Positions 53,262 through 64,000 of a DNA stretch of 64,000 bases are shown piece after piece. The DNA is from Pyropia yezoensis. Lineage: Eukaryota > Rhodophyta > Bangiophyceae > Bangiales > Bangiaceae. The translations under genes were made by a program, and so were the position numbers. The notes under the pieces are model-generated. The model had not been told where the DNA came from and made no database searches. It worked only from the letters and a program-made list of their open reading frames with translations. Numbering within the stretch: the first letter of the stretch is position 1; every line of letters starts with the position of its first letter. Location: contig CM020618.1 in NCBI GenBank assembly GCA_009829735.1, positions 9,081,119 through 9,145,118 of the forward strand, read 5' to 3'.

Positions 53262-56200
53262 TCACGACGGCCGCGTCGACGGCGGCCTTGGCGGCGCGCC
53301 GACCACCCGGGCGGCGGCTGCGCCGACCAGGCGGTTAAAATCGTCCACAATGGCGGGTGTCACGCCCGCGCACGCGGGCCCTCCGCCCTCGGCTTCGGTT
53401 ACCAGGCGCAGCGCGTCAAGTCCTCTCCCTGCGGCCGCTGGCGTGCGGAGGAGGTGGCCCAAGAACGCCACGGCGGGTCGAGCGAGGAACGGCGACGCCG
53501 CTTTGGCGGCGTCGACCAGCCTGCGCGCCGCCCGGTTGAACTCGTCCCCGATGCGGGCTGCCACACAGCCGCTGCGGAGGGCGCCCAGGGCGGCCGCCGC
53601 GCCTGCTGCATCGCCCGCCCTCACCCGTGAACGGAAGCAGTCGGTGAGCATCTCAGCGGCGACCCCTGCGTCCGCGTCGGCGTTGGCCAGCATCGCCGCA
53701 AAGTCCGCGACAGGGTCGTCGTCGCCCACCGCCCAGACCGCGGAAGACGGCGGGGAGAAGGTGGCCTTGCCGTCGGTGGCGGTGCTGGCGGCGGCGGCGC
53801 TGCCGTCAGAAGTGTCTGTGGTGCCAACAGCGGCGCCGCCGCGCCCACCCGTGGTGCGCGTGGCGTAGGAGAAGAGGCGGGATTCGGCTTGCGAGTCGCT
53901 CGCCTGCTGCGTCGCCTCGATCTGGGTGCGCAAGGCCCGCAAGTCGAGCGCGTCGTTCGGTTTGCCGTAGCGGACGGCCTCGTCGTCATCCTCGTCGTCC
54001 GAGCCGCCCGGCAGCCTCGAGGGGTTGGTGGGCGCACCGGCGGTTGCCGCTGCGACGGCAGCGACGGCTGAGGGGTTGGGGCGACCGACTGGCGCTGCAA
54101 CGGTGATTTCTGACGCATCCTCCTCCACCTCTGCTGCCATTGCCACTGGGGGGGGAGGGTGCATGGAAGGGTGACCACGACCAGCGATGGCCGCCACCGT
54201 CACCGCTGGGAGCGTCGTCGCGCTCAGCACGTCGATGGTCGCCGCGGCTGGCGGCAGTGCAGAACCGGACGGAGGAGCGTCTGCAGCAGCGGATGAGGGT
54301 GCTGCCGCGGCCACTTCCGCAGACGATGTGGCCGCTGCGGCCGCCGCGGACGCACGGGAAGCTGCATTCTCGGGCGGGCCAGTCGCGGTGGCCACGTCGG
54401 CCGCCAAAACGCTGTCGTCCGCATCATAGTCGGGGAGGAAGGCGCCCAGGAGCTGTTTGCTCCCGTCCCGAGAAGCCGCAAAATACTCTCTCTCCTTCCG
54501 CACACTCCGCGGGTCCACCCGCCTGGTCGGGAGGAGTTCCGCAAAGCGGCCCACCGCAGCCGCGGCCGCGGCCGCGTCGCGCACGTGGGCCGCAGGCGTC
54601 AGAGGCTCGGCGAGGGCGGGGGGCAGCGCCGGTAGGGTCGTGCCACTGACGCCGTCCAGTGCACGCTGCACGGTGGCGGCGTAAAAGAGGTGGATGGCGG
54701 GGTTGAAGATCGCCTCGCAGTCGAGGGCGCGGCCTGCCTCGTCGTCGTCACCGTTGATGGCGTCACTGTTTTGACTGCCTGGCGCGCCGGCATCATCGTC
54801 GTCGTCGTCGCGCAATGCAGAGGCGGCACCGCCAGACGTCGGCGGAGCGTCCATGTCGAAGGCGTCAAAGAGGGCGTCCACGGCGTCACGCTTCTGAGCA
54901 GTGAGGACGTCCAGCTTCGGCTGCATTGACGGGAAGGTGTAGGAGCGGAGCCCGTCAGCGAGCGGCAGCGACACCATGTACAGAAAGGGGCGGGGCTGCC
55001 GGTCAGTGCGACCCGGCGCGGCCTCCTCCCCATCCTCCCCGTCTTCACCCTCACCTTCGCTGTCCACTAAGTCGCCGGCGAGGAGCTCGTCGGCCCACAA
55101 GAATTTCAGCTGCGGTGCCGCATCGTCGCGCATGACCATTCGCGCAATGGCCCCTCGCTTGCACCGCCGCATGGCTGTGGCGAGGGCGGCGAGGCTGGCG
55201 CGTGATTCGGCAACCTCGCCCATGGCCATCACTGCGTCGACGCTACCGAGGAAGTATACCTGCGGGATGGTTGCCAGCGGCACAAAGCCGAGCACCCGGA
55301 GGCTCTTGGGCCCGCTCGGGTACCGCAGGAGCGTGGCATCTACCTCTGCGCTAACAGGCACAATGTCACTGCCGTAGGCGTATGCGGGCATGATGTCCTC
55401 TTCATCGAGTGTCTCTTCGGGCTTGCCAGGCGTGGAGAAGGTCGTTTGGCGGACCGCATTCACGTGGTGGCCCACCTCGAGCGTGCGGGCCCACGAGAGG
55501 CGCTTGCACGTTGGCAGCCGCACCTCAGAAGTGGCCGTGTAGGCTCGCACGGGAATGTGCACGGTCGGGGATAGGGACAGAGTGCCAGCGTATTTGGCCA
55601 CGGCCCGGACGCTCCGCTTGCGGGGCTCGCACAGGTAGTCGATCAGGGCAGAGATGGAGAGGGGCATGCCGCCCGTTACGGCAGCCGCGCGGCGGAGAAG
55701 GGTCTCGTTGCGCGCTTGCGCCTTTGTCTTGCGCAGGTCCCCACCGGCGGCGACGCTGTGCTCTAACCGCGCGCGAACCTCGGCGTCCACGTCCTCGGGG
55801 GCAAAGGCGCGAGCGAGAACAGGATTTCTAACCGCCTCCGCTTCTTGCTCTTCCTCCTCTTCATTCTCTCGACTGCCTTGGTCTGTATCACTGGCCGCGA
55901 GCTCCACCTCCATCTCGCCGTCATCATCGGCTGGCGTGCCCCGCATGTGTTTCCGAGGCTTGCGCCCCCCCCCCGCCACCGAAGAGGGGCCGGCCGCCGA
56001 CTCCTCGTCACTGCCGTCGTCCCCTCCCACGGACGTCTCCCACGCCTCCTCGTCGCCGTCATACTCGGGCAGTTGTGCCAGGCCCGGGATGACCACGTCG
56101 AGACGCATGCCCTCTGCGTGCATCGCACCCACGGCCTCAATCAGCAGCTCCTGGTCCTCGTCCGTGCACGTCGTGCGCGCATCGGTAAAGAGCAGGATGC

Positions 56201-57316
56201 GGCGGGTGAGCTTGGTGTTGGCGGTCATGACCATCATGTGACCGCCCGCACGCACAATTCCATCTCGGAAGACGGTCTCAGCTGCGAGCCATCCAGCATA
56301 TACACTCAGGCAGAGGGGGTGGGAATGTGTACAGAGCAAGAAGAACCCCGCGACAGTTGCGTTAGCACTGCCAAAGAAACGGGAAACACATTCGTGGCGT
56401 GCGAGGCTCACGCGCTAGGAACCGTGCCAAGTCACAGAGCCCATGCGATACAGGCAGCCCACGGTCCCAGTGCAAGAGCCTGTCGCTGCAAACGGACCAC
56501 ACCACATGGTCACCCAGAACAGACTACAAGCCCGGCAAGCGCAAGTGAGCTCATACAAGCGCGCACAATCCTCGAACGAACCTCCCGAAATTGGCAGCTC
56601 GCGCAGCTTCCGCATCAAATCAAAGGTGACCTTGGTGACTGGATGCACCAGGGAGGCACTGTCCTCCTCCGCAGCCTCCTCCCCGTCATCGCCGGCCTTC
56701 TCCCCGTCGCGACCGGCACTCGCGTCCCCGCCGTCCTCTTCCTCATCATCGTCGCTACCACTGGCCGCCACCCCGTCCTCGTCTTCGTCGTCGGAGTTGA
56801 CGGGCTGTCCCATAACGACCAAGCCTGTGAAGCGACAGAGCGCTCGCACGAGGGAAGGGGCGTCCAGGAAAACCAAGACCATCCACAGAACACCTCCCAA
56901 ACCAGGCCACCTGTTAGCGCCAGACGCACAATCAGTTGCCACCGGACAGTATCCACAAGGAGAACTGCAACAAGAATCCCGGGCTCCTCGCAGGCGAGGA
57001 GGACCAACGCACCCATGCGGTCTTGCTTTGAGAAGTAGCAAAAGCGCGTCGCGACCAGCCGCATGGCCGCAGAGCGGAGGACGTCAAAGACGCGCGGGTT
57101 GGGCGGCAGCGCCGTCGGCTCTGACGAGCGGGAAGGCGCGGCGCTCCCCACGGCACCGTATCCCCCCGCATCACCGCCGCCGCTGTTGGCGGTGGCAACC
57201 AGACCTTGGCCGAGAGCCGCGTCCACCTCGGCGGAGGGCAGCACATCGCGAGCCCAAGCAACTGTGCTGGCGCCAGAGTCGAGGACAAGCACGATAGCAT
57301 CCGCGGGGACGGGCAT
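53262..57316 (-). CDS. XRCC5: Ku80 (Ku70/Ku80 DNA-end-binding subunit), three exons
   Basis: Exons are 57316-57013, 56824-56582 and 56281-53262. Introns (188 and 300 nt) have donors GTGCGT and GTTCGT and acceptors CACAG and CGCAG. Joined phases give MGLVVMGQPVNSDDED and ISGAETVFRDG, continuing the Ku vWA domain. Exon 3 has RRILLFTDARTTC (vWA end) and the Ku beta-barrel (AYAYGSDIVPVSAEVD, LRVLGFVPLATIPQVYF), then PKLDVLTAQKRDAVDALFDAFDM. The C-terminus (DFAAMLANADADAG to VDDFNRLVG) fits the DNA-PKcs-binding helical domain. Ku80 pairs with Ku70 on broken ends for non-homologous end joining and telomere protection. At 1188 residues it is longer than the usual 700-730, through acidic and Ala-rich insertions. 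Confidence 0.88.
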
Positions 57317-57872
57317 GGTTGGGTTTGTGCGTGGCGCGCCCCACGAGGGGGAGCACCGCAACCGGTCGTTCGATGTTGGCTGGGGATGGGGGATGAAGGC
57401 GTGGGGCAGAGGGAGGACGGCACGGCCAGCAGCTGGGCCGGACGCACATGCCCATTCGGCATGCCAGCGTTTGATCAAGGCAACGGCTTGACCACATGAG
57501 ATGGCGCCAACCGCGGCTGGACAGAGGTTATGAGAGAAAACATGCATACAATTACAGCAATTTCTCAATCTCAAGTCGTCTGGCCCTTCGCGCAGTCCGA
57601 CGACCTGCTGGTCACTTGGCCTATCGGATGCTTGCGCGTTGCATCACCACCTCCCGCCGCGATGGACGGCGCCACTCTGCTTTACTCGTTCGTGCCCGTC
57701 GATGCGGACATGTTTACCGGGCGAGAGGTGCGTCCCCCACCAGTCCGAGGCTCGCCTGTTACCTGACTGGCGCACTGGGTGCTTCAGTGCCCTTTGTCTG
57801 CCTGTCGCCTGTCCCCTTTGAAGCTGCATTGGTGCCTTTGTCCGTCCCCTCGGCGCCTGCCGCTTCCCCGGC
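57317..57872. promoter_or_regulatory. Divergent promoter region, Ku80 and Ala-rich gene
   Basis: The 556-bp gap lies between two divergent starts. It contains an AT-richer patch at 57528-57580. A short plus-strand frame (from ATG 57661, MDGATLLYSFVPVDADMFTG) ends at GTGCGT and could be a first exon of the plus-strand gene. Confidence 0.4.
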
Positions 57873-59132
57873 ATGGCGTCCTCAATCTCCTCCCGCGTGT
57901 GGCGCGCTCTTCCTCCCCTGCTGACCACCACTGCGATCGCTGCCACCGTGGCAGCTGCGGCTGCCGCCGCCACCGCCACCCGCTCCGCGCTGGCCTCTGC
58001 CACCGCCTCCCTCGCCGCCGCCCGCACCCGCGGCGGCGCCGCCCTGACCCGCTCTGCTGCCGCCGTGGCCGGCGCGTCGGTCGTGGCGGTGCGGGGGGTG
58101 ATGCAGCCTCTGGCCGCCGCCACGGCTGCCGCCGCGGTGACGCCAACGGCGGTCGCGGCGGTGCGGGCGGGCGGTGCACCCGCCGCCGCTGGGTGGGCGG
58201 CCGTCGCAGCGGCGGCGGTGGGGGAGGCGGCTGCCGCGGCGGTTGGCGGCGCCGCCGCCACCGCCGCCATTGTGGCTGTCCTGGGCGTTGCTGGCCGCGG
58301 GCGCGTCGACGGCACCCGCCGGGGTGCCGGTGTCGGCCGCACCGAGGCGGGGGTGCTGCTCATTCGCTTGCGGGACCGGCTGGCGGGGGGGGGACCCGGC
58401 GGAGGGGCGTGGCTGGTGACCACCGCGGTAGGGGTGGCGGCAGAGGTACTGGCGGCGGGACCCCTCGCAGCGGGGGGCGTGGGGCTGGGCGGGCCGGTCA
58501 CGGCCGCCAACCTGACGGATCTTGTTGCCGCGGTGGGGAGCGGGGTAGCCTCGGCGCTCCACGCGGCGGGGGGCTGGGACGTGCTGTTGACCGAGCCGCC
58601 GGTAGCAGCCACGGACCTAGAGGGTGAGCCCGCGGGGGGAGCAGCCGCTGGCATGCCCGGTGCCTTGGAGGACCACCCGCTGGTGGACGACCCTCCCTGG
58701 GGGCGACACGGTGCTACTGCCGCCGCCACTGACACGGCCACCGCGGACGTGGCCGCCGCCGCGGGCGCCTCCCCGGCGGCGGTGGCCGCCCTTGCGGCTG
58801 AGGCGGCGGACGTGCTGGACTTGGCGCTGCCGCTCGGGGGCGCCCCCGCCGGGGGGCTCCCCGCGGCGGCGGCGACGCTCGCCGCCGCCGCCCGCGTGGA
58901 CCTCCTCCACCCGGGCCTCGCCGACGGGGGCTCGCTGCCGCTGGCGCGGGCGCTCCCGGCGCTCGCGCGGGCGGGGCCCGCCCTCCTGGCTCGCCTGGCG
59001 TCGGCCGAGGGGGGAGGGCAGGTGGTGGGGGGGGGCGGGCCGCTGGGCGCTCTCCTCGACGGGCCCGACCTCCGCCGCGTGTTTGCCGCCGCCTTTTTGA
59101 GCGGTGAGCGCTGGCCTGGAGATGGTGGCTAA
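57873..59132 (+). CDS. Ala-rich hypothetical protein
   Basis: The frame starts at ATG 57873 (MASSISSRVWRALPPLLTTT) and has a hydrophobic N-terminal segment (LLTTTAIAATVAAAAAAA) that could cross a membrane. It continues Ala/Gly-rich to TAA at 59130. A donor GTGAGC at 59104 after FAAAFLSG suggests the true gene may splice onward. The segments NLTDLVAAVGSGVASAL and LLDGPDLRRVFAAAFLSG faintly recall PEX3, and the N-terminal membrane segment would fit, but this is not enough to name it. Confidence 0.4.
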   Translation: MASSISSRVWRALPPLLTTTAIAATVAAAAAAATATRSALASATASLAAARTRGGAALTRSAAAVAGASVVAVRGVMQPLAAATAAAAVTPTAVAAVRAGGAPAAAGWAAVAAAAVGEAAAAAVGGAAATAAIVAVLGVAGRGRVDGTRRGAGVGRTEAGVLLIRLRDRLAGGGPGGGAWLVTTAVGVAAEVLAAGPLAAGGVGLGGPVTAANLTDLVAAVGSGVASALHAAGGWDVLLTEPPVAATDLEGEPAGGAAAGMPGALEDHPLVDDPPWGRHGATAAATDTATADVAAAAGASPAAVAALAAEAADVLDLALPLGGAPAGGLPAAAATLAAAARVDLLHPGLADGGSLPLARALPALARAGPALLARLASAEGGGQVVGGGGPLGALLDGPDLRRVFAAAFLSGERWPGDGG

Positions 59133-61087
59133 CGCCCTGGGGAGGGGGGGGGGGGGGGGAGATTGCGCCGAGGGGACGGTGTGGGTGGAGTGAGGTGGAG
59201 CGGGGACAGTGACGGGGGTGGCGGCGGGTGTCCATGAGGCCCTAAAGCACCAGCAAAGGACAGTTCCGATCCTCTCGCGCAATGAATCCGAGAAACAGCC
59301 GTGGTGGACGGCCGCGGCGGGTGACCCTGCGTCGCGTGCCTCGCACCCCCCTTGAAGCACTCGCCGTGGGGTGTGGGGGGGGGAGTAGGGGTCCCCTGCT
59401 GCCCCGCCCCCACGGGCCGACACCATGGGCGACTCTGCTGCGCCTGCAGCCGCGGCGCGCTGCGCCTTTGCGGTGGGCGACCTGGAGCGGGCTCGCGGCG
59501 CTCCCCACCTCCCGGACAAGTGGCGGTGGCGGTGGTGGCGGTGGCGGTGGCGGTGGCGGTGGAGATGGCGGTGGCGGTGGCGGTGGCGGTGGCGGCGGGG
59601 GCTCCTCAGCCTCCACCAGGAGTGGGGACACGCACCCGCGTGCCGCTACGCAGGTGGCCTCCCATGAGGTGGTCCTGTCCGCGCACGCCCCCGCGTCGGT
59701 GGCAGCGGCCGAGGCGTCTCTGCGGGCCGCGATCACCCGCCAGATCCCACTGGCGGTGTGAGGCCGGGGCGGTGGGGGGGACGCCACCGGGGCGCCGACG
59801 CAGATGCGGACGGGGGGCGGGGGGGGGGGGGAAGGGGGGCAGCCGCCGCGGATCACGGGGGGGGGTGCCGCCGGCTTGGGGGCCACGATGGTGGCCGCGG
59901 CGTCGGCGGGGGCCGGGACCGTGGTGGCCGAGGCGGCGTGTGGTGGGCGGTCCGACTCCCCAACCCACCCCCCTTCCCCCCCCACTCGTCATTTGACAAT
60001 GGGAGCGACTCGGACGGCGAGGGGTCCGAGACGGAGGCGGGGGCGCTGGGCGCCCTCTTGGCCGCACCTGGCGGCGTGCGCCGTCTCCAACGCCGCTGTC
60101 CTCGACGCGGCGCGCGGGCGGGTGGGGCCGTGTGGCCGGGCGACTGACCACTTGACTTGCCTCCTCTGCCACGTGCCGACTGTCCCCGACTGGCTTGCCC
60201 GCCGCGCCGCCGCCGCGCGGCTGGACGTGGCGGTGCGGCGGGTGAGCGCCGTGCAGGGCTTTCGTGGCACGGGTGCGGTCGGCAGCAGGGGAGGAGCGTG
60301 GGGGGGGGGGGAGCGGGGGGCGGGGGCCCGCCCCGTCTCGACGACCATCGCCGCCGTGTCGGCGGCCTTCGGGGGAGGAGGAGGAGTAGTAGGCCAGCCG
60401 AGGTTAGATTGGGGTGGGCGCGCCCCCCGACGCGCCGCCGCCGAGCGGCGGCAGTGGCAGCGGCGGCGGCGGCGTTAAGGGCGGCGGCGGCGGCGATCGC
60501 CGGTGGCGCGCCGCCGCCTGCGCGGGTGGAGCGGCGGGCCGTGCTGCCGCCGCCGCCGCTGCCGGGGGGGCAGCTGTTGCTGCCGCCGCCCCACTAGCCC
60601 GCCGCCGCGTCGGCGACGCTGGCGCTCTACCGCCGGTAGCGGGCTTGGTCGGCAGCGGTGGTGGTGGAAGCGGCGGCGGCGGCGGCGGTGGCGTCGGCAG
60701 CGGCGGCGGTGGCGGCGGCTCTGGTGGCGTTGACGCGCCGCCGCCGCCACCCGGCGCTCGCGGCGGCGGCGGAGCTGCGGCGCTGGCCCCCCCCCTCGTC
60801 ACGGCGGCCGCTGTGGTGCGGGCGCACGCGGCGCTCGAGGCGGGTGCCCCCGCGGCGGCAGCCGCCGCCCTAGCTACGGCGGCGGCGGCTGCAACTTCAA
60901 ACTTCCGCGGGGCGAGGTGGGGAGGTCCCCGCGGCGCGGCCGCGGCGGTGGTCCACAACCTGGGCGTCGTGCACGACGTGTGAATTTATCTGTGTGCCAT
61001 GCGGACCTGGGCGATGAGCTACGTGACACATACGCGCCTAACCTGGCTTAGGGGTTAGCTCATGTTTTGGAATCTCACATGGTAGCT
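59133..61087. repeat. GC-rich low-complexity region
   Basis: It includes a (GGCGGT)n hexanucleotide tract (59521-59600), G and C runs up to 15 and many overlapping Ala/Gly/Arg frames. Pieces on the plus strand (59282-59761, 60004-60478, 60414-60983) may be exons of the upstream gene or another gene. No domain is recognisable and the frames switch at homopolymers. Confidence 0.4.
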
Positions 61088-62636
61088 TCAGGTAGGTAGT
61101 TGGAGTGAGGAGTAGTGACCCGCACATAGGTGGGGGGACCGGCTGTGGTTGTTGCCACACCGGGTCGGTAGGAGGAGACAGACTTCTATTCCCACACCAC
61201 GTGCAACGGCCGCGATGAGCGCCTCCTTTTCCGGTACGGACAGCACGCGGATGGCGCCGTGCGGCCAGTGACCGGCGCGGAGGCCGGCGGCGGCGGCCGC
61301 CGCGGCAATGGCGGCCGGCTGGGGGGGGCGCGGCCGCGGGGGGCTGCCCCCCGCCGCGGCCGCCGCGGCCGCCGCGGCGCGTCGGCGGGGCTTGCGCAGC
61401 GGCCGGGGGGTGCGGTACGGCTCGTCTGGGTAGGCAGCCGCCCACGCGGCGGCCGTCGCGGCACGCCCGTCGTCGAGCCGCCCCCCCGGCGTGCCATCAT
61501 CATCGACCGTGTGGACGTAGACGTGCCCGAGCAGCGCCGTCGTGTCCCGCCCGTACGCCGCCGTCGCCATCAGGTGGGCGTGCCACACGAGGTCCATATC
61601 CGGGGTGGGGACGAGGAAGGGGAGGCGCCCGCCGGCGCCCGCCGCGAGGCCCAGGAAGCGGACGTAGCGGGCCGCCGCGGCGGCCGCCGTGGCGGGCTCC
61701 TCCCAGCTGGGCGCAAGCAGGTGGCCCGTACACAGCCGCTGCGAAGCCGCCGCCGCCCGCAGCGCCGCGACGGCCGGGCGCGGGGTCCAGCGGTCCCGCG
61801 GGGCCGCCCGTCGGGGCACCCCGCCGCCCACCCCCGACGGCGGGCGTGCCCGCCAGCGGCGGCCACAGGTGCACGGGGGGGTACTCGCGGTGGGGGCGCC
61901 GCAGTAGCCGCCGCCGCCGCCAGCCGCCGCCAGCCGCCGCCAGCCGCCGCCCCCCGCCGCGGCGCCGAGGCAGTTCCGCCGACACGCGGAGGGCGCCGCC
62001 CCCGCCCGCGCGGCGGCGGCGGCCGCAAAGAGGACCCACTGCAGGCGGGCGGTGACGACCGCCGGCTCCGTCGCGTTGCCCACCCACCCGTGGGCGGTCG
62101 CCGCCGCCGACGCGGCCGTCTCCCCCGCGCCCACGGGCAGGGGCACCCCAAACGTCGTCACGCAGTCGGCGGCGTAGGCGGCGCCGTCGAGGCGCGCCAG
62201 CGCCCACAAAAAGGCCACGTCGAGTGGGGGGACGGGCGGCGGGCCTGCCACCCCCCCCCCCCGCCTCGGCCGACAGCGCCACCCACGGCGCCCGCTCCTC
62301 TGCGCTCTCCCGCCACCCCCGCTCGGCCACCACGGCCGTGGCAGTGTCGGCCTTCCGGCTGGCGGCGGCCGTGGCGGCGGCGACGAGGCCGTCGGCCGCC
62401 GCCGCGCCCCCGGGGGTACCCGTCAGGATAATGACGCCCGGCGCCGCCAGGTGCGCCGCGTACATGGGGAGGACGACGGTCTTGTAGCGGAGGAGCGCCG
62501 CCTCCAGGCCGACACCCGACCACAGGGCGCCCATCGTGCCGTCGACGCGGATGAGGAGGGTGCGGAGGGCGGCCGCGGCGGTGGGGAGGCCCACCGCCCA
62601 GGGAGGGAGGGGGTCGAGGGGGGAGGGGAGCTTCAT
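61088..62636 (-). CDS. GRDP/DUF1399-like protein, frame broken at a C12 run
   Basis: The N-terminal part starts at ATG 62636 (MKLPSPLDPLPPWAVGLPTA) and has ALLRYKTVVLPMYAAH. The frame shifts by one base at the C12 run 62251-62262. In the next frame it continues as VPPLDVAFLWALARLDGAAY then AADCVTTFGVPL, and SQRLCTGHLLAPSW, ARYVRFLGL, and FLVPTPDMDLVWHAHLMA followed by LLGHVYVHTVDDD. This W-H-x-H repeat layout matches glycine-rich-domain (GRDP, DUF1399) proteins of plants and fungi. The role of the family is poorly known. One fewer C would restore a single frame, so it is either a sequencing error or a recent indel. The first W-H-x-H site is degenerate here (LWALAR). Confidence 0.6.
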
Positions 62637-64000
62637 GGCGGTTTGGGGGGGGGGGGGGGGGGATGGCGGGGTGCCTCGGCCGCGCGCGGCTGCGGGCCGG
62701 CGGGGGTCGAAAAGCGCGGGCGGAGCGACGGGGGGGGGGGGGTGCGGGACGACCCAGCGCCCGCGCGGGGCAGCCGCCGCGTGGGCGCCTTGGCAGCGCA
62801 GAGGTCGCGCAGGTGCCAGGCGCGGCGGCCAGCGGCGACGGCGGCAGCGGCGACGGCGGCCTGCCGGGGGTGTGGGGCGCGGGCGTCGGCGGCGGCGGCG
62901 GGGGCCGCGCCGGTGCACCCGTGCGCACGTCACGTGCCGCACGCGCGGTGGGGGCCCCAGCGTGCGCGCGGGCGAGCCCTGCCGGCGGCCCCGCCCGCGC
63001 GTGGGTGGACGAGTGGGAGAAGGTCAGGCCCGGCGCTCACCCCCAGCACGGGTCGGAGCACTTGTGCCCCGCGCCCATCTGCTTGACGCACGTCGTCGCG
63101 CCCCGGCTGTTGCGCGTACACACCTCAGCGACAGATACCTCAGCAGGTGCCCAACCGCCGCCCGCCGGGCCGGGGTGGACCCCCTGAACCACATGGCGTC
63201 GAGCGCCAGCGCGGTCGCCCCGCGAGGGACGCGTCGCACCTCCACAAATGACCCTCACCGCCCTTCCCATCCCTGCCCACCGGCTCTTGTGTCGCAGCAG
63301 CCCTGGGACGTGCACCAACAGACATCCAAACCCCACCTACACCTCCCCACCCCCTCCCCACCCTACCCGCACTACCACCACAAAGAAGATGAGAAAAAAG
63401 ACGAGCACCCGGCGTGCAGAGGCGCACCAGCCTCACCCCGCACAACCCCCCACGCTACCCGCACTACCACCACAGAGAAGATGAGAAAAAAGACGAGCAC
63501 CCGGCGTGCAGAGGCGCACCAGCCTCACCCCGCACAACCCCCCACGCTACCCGCACTACCACCACAAAGAAGACGAGAAAAAAGACGAGCACCCGGCGTG
63601 CAGAGGCGCACCAGCCTCACCCCGCACAACCCCCCACGCTACCCGCCACCACCCCCTCTCCCCTATCCCAGACGTCTCCATACTAGCTCATGCAGCTCCG
63701 TGAAGCGCTGGGTGTGGGCGTCGATGGAGCGGGGCCGGTGGGGAGGCGTGTCAGGGTGCTAAACGGAGACGGGGACTGTGACCCAACACTTGCGTTTCGC
63801 ACGACGACCCGAGCCCACCTGGACGACCGGCCGCACTGACTTGGGTGGTGGCGGTGGTGACCCAAAGCGTATGCACGCGACCACCCAGTCAAAAGTGACC
63901 CAAAGGCAATGCAGGCGACGACCCGGCTGGTGGGCCGATCCCTACGATCGTTGGACGCCTGCCAGTCGGTCGACAGCTGGAGTCCTCTGGCGGATCTGGA
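62637..64000. other. GC-rich flank and minisatellite, no supported gene
   Basis: The part from 62640 to 63240 is GC-rich with overlapping Arg/Pro frames. The 92-bp minisatellite follows. The last 350 bp are of mixed composition with a repeated CGACGACCCG-like phrase (63798, 63912). I see no gene. Confidence 0.4.
63365..63640. repeat. 92-bp minisatellite, three units
   Basis: Three tandem 92-bp units begin at 63365, 63457 and 63549. They differ at only one or two bases, with AAAGAAGATGAG, AGAGAAGATGAG and AAAGAAGACGAG at the same place. Each contains an A6 run and a CCCCCCACGC phrase. Confidence 0.9.

Noticed and set aside
57873..59132. PEX3 assignment for the Ala-rich gene
   Set aside because: Only two short segments and an N-terminal hydrophobic stretch resemble PEX3, and the Ala bias makes chance similarity likely.

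Overview
This window looks like nuclear DNA from a very GC-rich eukaryote. It has spliced genes with GT-AG introns, Ku80, an FkbM methyltransferase, a SPOC-domain protein, chromodomain Ty3/gypsy retrotransposons and a Fanzor gene. Long C/G homopolymers and (GGC)n tracts fill the spaces between genes. A GC-rich alga, for example a bangiophyte red alga, would fit. The organism is an inference and the sequence alone does not settle it.

Left third (about 2.1-28.1 kb): a nest of three Ty3/gypsy chromoviruses, all with gag-pol on the minus strand. Element A (2114-8325) is truncated at both ends. It carries a 229-bp TA-flanked MITE inside pol, and its gag is broken by the 363-bp 3' LTR of element E2. 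E2 (8326-18770) is a more distant family with two nonsense codons in pol and no visible 5' LTR. Element B (18771-28143) is nearly complete: two 465-bp LTRs that differ at 4 positions, a primer-binding site, a polypurine tract and an uninterrupted 1327-residue pol. Its gag has a stop at the first cysteine of the zinc knuckle. All three carry an extra open frame on the plus strand between pol and the 3' LTR, facing gag-pol tail to tail. This 'aORF' is recognisably homologous between A/B and E2, so the design is ambisense and older than the split of the two families. B's 5' LTR ends inside a pogo/Tc5-like DDE transposase gene (28144-30087).

Middle (30-49 kb): a PP2A B''-like regulatory subunit (32460-34481), a two-exon FkbM-type methyltransferase with a signal anchor (37088-38169), a probable R3H-domain exon near 39.8-40.2 kb in low-complexity DNA, and a large Fanzor gene (43085-46780). 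Fanzors are eukaryotic TnpB-like RNA-guided nucleases. All three RuvC acidic residues and the zinc-finger cysteines are visible. Paired hairpins just downstream are a candidate guide-RNA scaffold. A tRNA-Trp(CCA) follows on the minus strand.

Right third (49-64 kb): a 1235-residue SPOC-domain protein with a long Gly-Asp-Arg repeat region, tail to tail with a three-exon Ku80 gene of 1188 residues. Ku80 is divergent from an Ala-rich hypothetical gene. Beyond a repeat-rich stretch lies a GRDP/DUF1399-like gene whose frame is broken by a C12 run, then a 92-bp minisatellite.

Many overlapping long open frames in the GC-rich DNA are composition artefacts and were left out. All family assignments come from motif reading, not from database searches.
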